64,000 nt of DNA, taken from positions 558,001-622,000 of the forward strand of contig MOWL01000089.1 in assembly GCA_002110485.1 (NCBI GenBank). The letters run 5' to 3'. The notes beneath the pieces were generated by a model. That model ran no database searches, was not told the origin of the DNA, and worked only from the letters and a program-made list of their open reading frames with translations. Below, one piece after another: positions 59,625 to 64,000 of this stretch. The translations under genes and the position numbers were made by a program. Position 1 is the stretch's first letter. Every line of letters starts with the position of its first letter. Source of the stretch: Emergomyces orientalis. Its lineage: Eukaryota; Ascomycota; Eurotiomycetes; Onygenales; Ajellomycetaceae.

Positions 59625-62552
59625 ATGGCAGAAATCACGGAAGAGGCTGATGAGAACCAGACATTGGATCAACACATTGACGACTTCTCAGTATCTGCGG
59701 AAGCTTCCTCAGATATTGATATCTTTAGTACATATACACGGTGTCTTGAACTCTTCAGAGGGCTCCTCGTGCAGCTTAACCGTGAATTATGCCGAGCCGT
59801 GAGACTGAGAGAAGTTGATGTTACAAATGCGCTCGAGCAGTGGGGAAGACTGCGTATATGGGGAGAGGAAAACAGAGCTGCCCTCCCACACTCAACCAGG
59901 GGTTCCCTGGATGAAGTCCTTCGCAAAGAGGGCGCTCTCAAAAGTGCGACGGTCGGAATCCTCGCAGACCTGCAGCAACTCGTGAAAATTGGTGAGTACA
60001 ATGCTTCATGCTAATGTGGCTGGAACTGACTGTTGAAGCCTGTAGTTACCATTGCCCAGATACCCTACGGCGAAAAGGAAAAGGCGCGGGAAGGCCCTCC
60101 CCAAATACTTAACTTGGAGGAAGACTCAGACCCAAGCTCGGATGATGATGACTATGACCATGAAAGGGAATCCCAACCCGTTAAATTTCAGACACCGGCT
60201 GTCATTTTCAGGCACATAGCTGAAAGCATCGACTCGCTATACCAGGTGTCGCTCTTACTGAGCAGACCAGCATTCAACAGACGATATATCCATTCAACAG
60301 GAGAAAATGAGTTTGATCCAAGGGTTGCCCCTTACGCAAGTTATGATTTCCTGCACATCGAGGAGAAGATACGGCAGTGGAAAAGGTTGGCCGAGAAAGT
60401 AGCTGATGTTGAGGGTGAACCTTCCACTACTCCTGATATACTGGAACAGAGGGCTCGAGATGAAAAGATTTCAGCCAAAAGAGCATAGTGTTCTTGCTCA
60501 AAGACTGGCGAGAGCAAATACGAAGCGCCGCGAACAACTCCTTTATTGTTCCCGCCATCCAGATCGACCCTCCCCTACCGTTGGCTCGCTGAATACCAAA
60601 GATATTGCCCTTACGCTCCGAGGGCCTGAGCGCCAGCAGATGGTAGCACAAGTCGATACACAAGAGGGCACCGAAAGCCATGGACCTAAATCTACAATGA
60701 CAAAGAAAACGTTTACTACCATCGCGGCATCTGAATTTGTCGGTACAGAGGCTTCCGGAGGACCAGCTTTTACTATTTACGCTGAGTCTACTGTTGGCAA
60801 CAAGAGATCAAACAGGCTCCCTGGTGTGCCTACCGAATCAAAAAAATGTCCATCCTTTGAATGTCCATACTGCCACAACAGTTTAAAGTCTGCAGAAATG
60901 CAAAACCGCAGTAAATGGAAGTATGTTTTCTAGTAGTTCGATTCACCTCAGCTTCGCTAACATTCTTGCAGGCGTCACGTTTTCAGAGATTTAAGACCAT
61001 ACCTTTGTACGTTCTTGGACTGCCAGAGCCCTGACAAGCAATACCAATCCCACCGTGATTGGATCTACCATGAGAAGCAAATGCACCGCCGGCAATGGGT
61101 CTGCGAAGAACATGGAAAAGCCAAGTTTACAACTAAACAACTGTTTATTCAACATATCAACGAGTCTCATTCTTCCTCTTTGATAGACCGCCAACTCCCC
61201 TTCCTCCTCGAGATATCCGAACGGCAAATGGACGAAATGGAAATCGTCCGCTGTCCATTGTGCCCAGATGAACGTCGATTAATGATACTTCAAAATCACC
61301 TTGCTGAGCATCTCGAGTCAATCGCGCTCTTCGTGTTGCCAAATGAAATGGAAGAAGAGGACAGGGGCTCCGGAGATGCAAATATCGGAGAATCTTCACC
61401 AAAAATGATCGGCTCAAACGACTCTAATGGATCAACAGAAGAGAAGGGGCTGAGAAAAGAAGGGAAAGAGTATATTCGCGATTTCGTGGAGAACAATATT
61501 CTATGTTACAAAGGGCCAGGCTACGCTCTTCCTGAAATCCCGTTTACAAGGCTTACGACAGAATATAGCGCCCCCCCTGAGATCGCAACCAAGCTCATGA
61601 GATTAACATTCTACGATTTTGCTCTACTCTGTGGTATGACCCTTCTCCTACGAAATTTACATGATACATTAACAATTGATTGGTTCCCTAGATGACCGCG
61701 CCTTTATGAAGGTCTCCAACCGCATCGGCGAAATGGCGGATGCTTGCAGTCGTTTCACTGATATCACGAACATTCTTCAGCCCGATGGAATCCACCTTCG
61801 CTTCGTCGGTAACAGCACAAAAAACCCCGACGAGAGGCTACAGACAGGAATAGAAGTCGTGCACCAGATTGAAGGAGTCCAATTTATCGGAATGACGGTA
61901 CTAGGAGACGCATTAAACACCAAAATTGTCCAGCCCCTGATCATTAACAAGACAAACTCGGACCTTCTTAAGAGACCCGTAATGATAATTATTATAGTGG
62001 AAGGATGTGTGAGTTGGTATTTTCTCCACAATATATGCATCATAGCTTGTTTTTCCACCCTGTGGCTGTGTATAGGGAACTGACACAAATGCATGTATTG
62101 ATTTTAGGACTATACGGAGCGAGAACCAAGTTTTCGGCGGACCATACTCCAATGCAAAATGACATTAAGAGCTCTTTCACGCCCACCTGCAAGTGTACTT
62201 TTTCTCCTTTGCCGGGTCGGGAATAATCCTGGCACCTCTTTCTTTATGCAAAGTCTCTGTAACAATGAGGAATTGGAGGATAAGATCTATGTTTCCCAGG
62301 CTCCACTGGACGAGATGCAAAAACGTTTCGGGGCAAATGGTGGTGATAGAAAATATTCATTATATGTATGTTTTCCTTTCCGCTCCAACCCAAATATCCC
62401 ATCTCTTTCCTTCTGCTCCTTCTCTTCAACTTGTTTCCTCAATTTCCCCAATATAGCTCAGCTCCAGGATATTAAACCAGTTACTCACAAGTATAATCCC
62501 ATCGCAGCTTATGCAGTTACTTATAGATGCGCTAGACAGCCAATGTAAATGA
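59625..62552 (+). CDS. AcuF-like C2H2 zinc-finger protein with a C-terminal vWA-like domain
   Basis: Exons 59625-59991, 60046-60398, 60475-60920, 60972-61633, 61692-62008, 62108-62365 and 62457-62552 give 832 aa, all GT-AG with matching phases. Residues ~25-240 are a helical N-terminus with an acidic run (SDPSSDDDDYD). RLARANTKRREQLLY is a family hallmark. The acuF-like C2H2 array spans ~370-525: CPYC, KRHVFRDLRPYLC made by a splice, HRDWIYHEKQMHRRQW, then CEEH where a second Cys is usual, and CPLC...HLAEHLE. From ~600 to the end is a vWA fold: FALLCDDRAFMK, RIGEMADACSRF, GIHLRFVGN, GMTVLGDALNTKIVQPLI, IIIVEGCDYTE, FLLCRVGNN. The MIDAS DxSxS is lost (DDRAF). Intron 60399-60474 has a GTAGCT donor; without it a one-base frame change at an AAAA run near 60477 is required. 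Role unknown; such proteins often neighbour incompatibility-type genes. Confidence 0.82.
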
Positions 62553-63507
62553 ACTGCCAAATGCATGTTCACGAACGTAAGTATGTTGTACCTGAGGTCA
62601 ATGGTGGTCAGCCACCAGTTATGGTAATGATTCGTTAGTTATATAATCTTTGAATAGAGAAAGCCCTGGAGCATTCCTCTGCCACCCATGTCCTTGCCTT
62701 GTCTTGGGGATTGTCTGCGGGATTATTACTACATCTCTCATTTAATTAGGATTATATGCATACCCATATACATGTACGTACGAACAAAACCCTCAAGCGT
62801 CACGCGACCCCGGTTGAAAACATGTGCCGCATACACATCCATAGATCCCCTTACTTCTCACAATGATGGGAGTGTTTATTTTGTTGGGTATATCCAAGCA
62901 TTGATAGATGAACATACACAATTGGAGTTTGATTGCCAACTAAATGACCCCTGATCTACTCCCTGACTTTCTAAAACCTGCAAAATTCTCACTACATATT
63001 TTGTTTTGGAAAATGAAATGGGGTTGGGTTATGCTTAGAGGGTTGAGAAGAGGGGCAGAAAGAAATAAAAGAAACTAGAAAGAAGAAAAAAAAAGAGAGG
63101 GCGGGGAAGACATGGGCGGTTGGGATGCAAGGTGATAATTGAAAGACGAAAAGGATTTTAATTGAATTCAAAACGGATTAAATGAAAATATCTTCCTGAG
63201 GAACCTTTCTGTACCCAAGATCTGTTTGTGTCAACATGCTTGATCGATTCGATTCGATTTAGATTCAACCCGGTTTTGTAATGAAATGAACCGGATAGAC
63301 CCAAAGAAGCTTTAAAAAATTGTTGAATATTAAAAAGGGAAAATAGAAAAAAAAGAAAAAAAGGGAATCTGAATCGTGAAAAACATAGTAAGGTTTGAAA
63401 ATTGAAATTGGAAAACCTAGGGGCAAGTCTTTTTCCATTTCATTTTTAGTTCTAGAAGAGCGCGAAAGAAAATGACAGAAGAAAAAAATAGAGAGGCGAA
63501 TGAAAAC
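62553..63507. other. Intergenic between convergent genes, purine-rich
   Basis: No gene. 63050-63500 is rich in A/G and should be the 3' UTR side of the DAHP synthase. Confidence 0.6.
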
Positions 63508-64000
63508 TCAAGACTCATTGACATGGCCATTCATCCCATTACTCGCGACTCCATTCTGCTTTGAAGCGCGAACGGATCTGCGAACGCGTACAGCTTCCGC
63601 AAGCTGCTCCAGCACGTCAACGGTCATTTCCCAATTGATGCAGGCATCAGTAATGCTTACACCCTTGGCGAGGCCCGACGGACCTTCCGGCGGTACTTTC
63701 TGGTTCCCTTCGTAAATGTTCGACTCAATCATCACACCAATGATACCCTCCTCACCATTCCGCAGCTGGTCGCCAACGCACTGGGCGACAATGGGCTGGT
63801 TGAGATGGTTCTTATTCGAGTTCCCATGCGAGCAGTCAACCATAACGATCTCACGCTGCTTCTTCTTGCGCAGGTCTTGGCGCGCTCCCCTAATGCTCTC
63901 AGCGTCATAGTTAGTCCCTTTCGAGCCGCCACGGAGAATCACAAAGCCATGCTCGTTGCCGCTCGTCTTGGTGATGGCAGCTAATCCCTGCTTCGTGACA
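63508..64000 (-). CDS. 3-deoxy-7-phosphoheptulonate (DAHP) synthase, C-terminal part, cut by the window edge
   Basis: First enzyme of the shikimate pathway, condensing phosphoenolpyruvate and erythrose-4-phosphate; cytosolic type I (AroF/G/H, Aro3/Aro4) class. The visible 163 residues continue off the right edge (5' end outside). Motifs: GLAAITKTSGNEHGFVILRG, the metal/substrate DCSHGNSNK, IIGVMIESNIYEGNQ, and GVSITDACINWE. The tail after VRVRRSVR is a short Asn/Gly-rich extension ending in TGA at 63508. Whether it is the Phe- or Tyr-sensitive isozyme cannot be told from this part. Confidence 0.95.
   Translation of the reverse strand, partial: VTKQGLAAITKTSGNEHGFVILRGGSKGTNYDAESIRGARQDLRKKKQREIVMVDCSHGNSNKNHLNQPIVAQCVGDQLRNGEEGIIGVMIESNIYEGNQKVPPEGPSGLAKGVSITDACINWEMTVDVLEQLAEAVRVRRSVRASKQNGVASNGMNGHVNES

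Noticed and set aside
1..64000. Transposon, CRISPR array, rRNA
   Set aside because: No transposase, reverse transcriptase, terminal repeats, spacer arrays or rRNA segments were seen; degraded transposon remnants in the gaps cannot be excluded by eye.

Overview
This window is a piece of a filamentous ascomycete nuclear genome. Genes have several short GT-AG introns (mostly 50-120 nt, often with CTAAC/CTGAC branch sites), ATG starts in good fungal context, and fungal-only families such as Ndt80/RON1-type regulators, DUF2458, DUF7580 and acuF-like C2H2 proteins. Large gene-poor gaps and decayed members of expanded fungal kinase families make Onygenales (Ajellomycetaceae-like dimorphic fungi) my best guess. 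That placement is inference from gene style, not a database result.

Left part (0.5-4.4 kb): a three-exon cytochrome P450 followed by a two-exon betaine-aldehyde-type dehydrogenase, both on +.

Central part (5.3-40.4 kb): four genes of the fungal N-acetylglucosamine (GlcNAc) catabolic cluster, in the order glucosamine-6-phosphate deaminase (-), NagZ-like GH3/GNAT fusion (+), Ndt80-family regulator RON1 (+) and an atypical hexokinase (+). Together they would release GlcNAc, phosphorylate it, deaminate GlcN-6-P to fructose-6-P, and control the pathway. The usual deacetylase (dac1) and transporter (ngt1) are not visible. The regulator sits between two gaps of about 11 and 13 kb with no convincing gene.

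Accessory part (41.7-51.2 kb): an intact four-exon CYP52-type P450 lies among relics: one SRPK-like kinase pseudogene, one phosphotransferase-like kinase pseudogene, a possible ankyrin relic and other fragments.

Right part (52.1-64.0 kb): a divergent housekeeping pair (Cox14-like mitochondrial protein and a DUF2458 protein); a small three-exon gene of unknown family; a divergent pair made of a DUF7580-type pseudokinase-like gene (frame disturbed at an 8-bp triplicated repeat) and a C2H2 plus vWA-like protein with a degenerate MIDAS; and, at the edge, the 3' end of a DAHP synthase gene.

The most interesting items are the dispersed GlcNAc cluster with a start codon split by an intron, a NagZ-like enzyme with altered catalytic motifs, and the DUF7580/C2H2-vWA divergent pair with its octamer repeat. 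No tRNA, rRNA, CRISPR array or recognisable transposon was found by eye.
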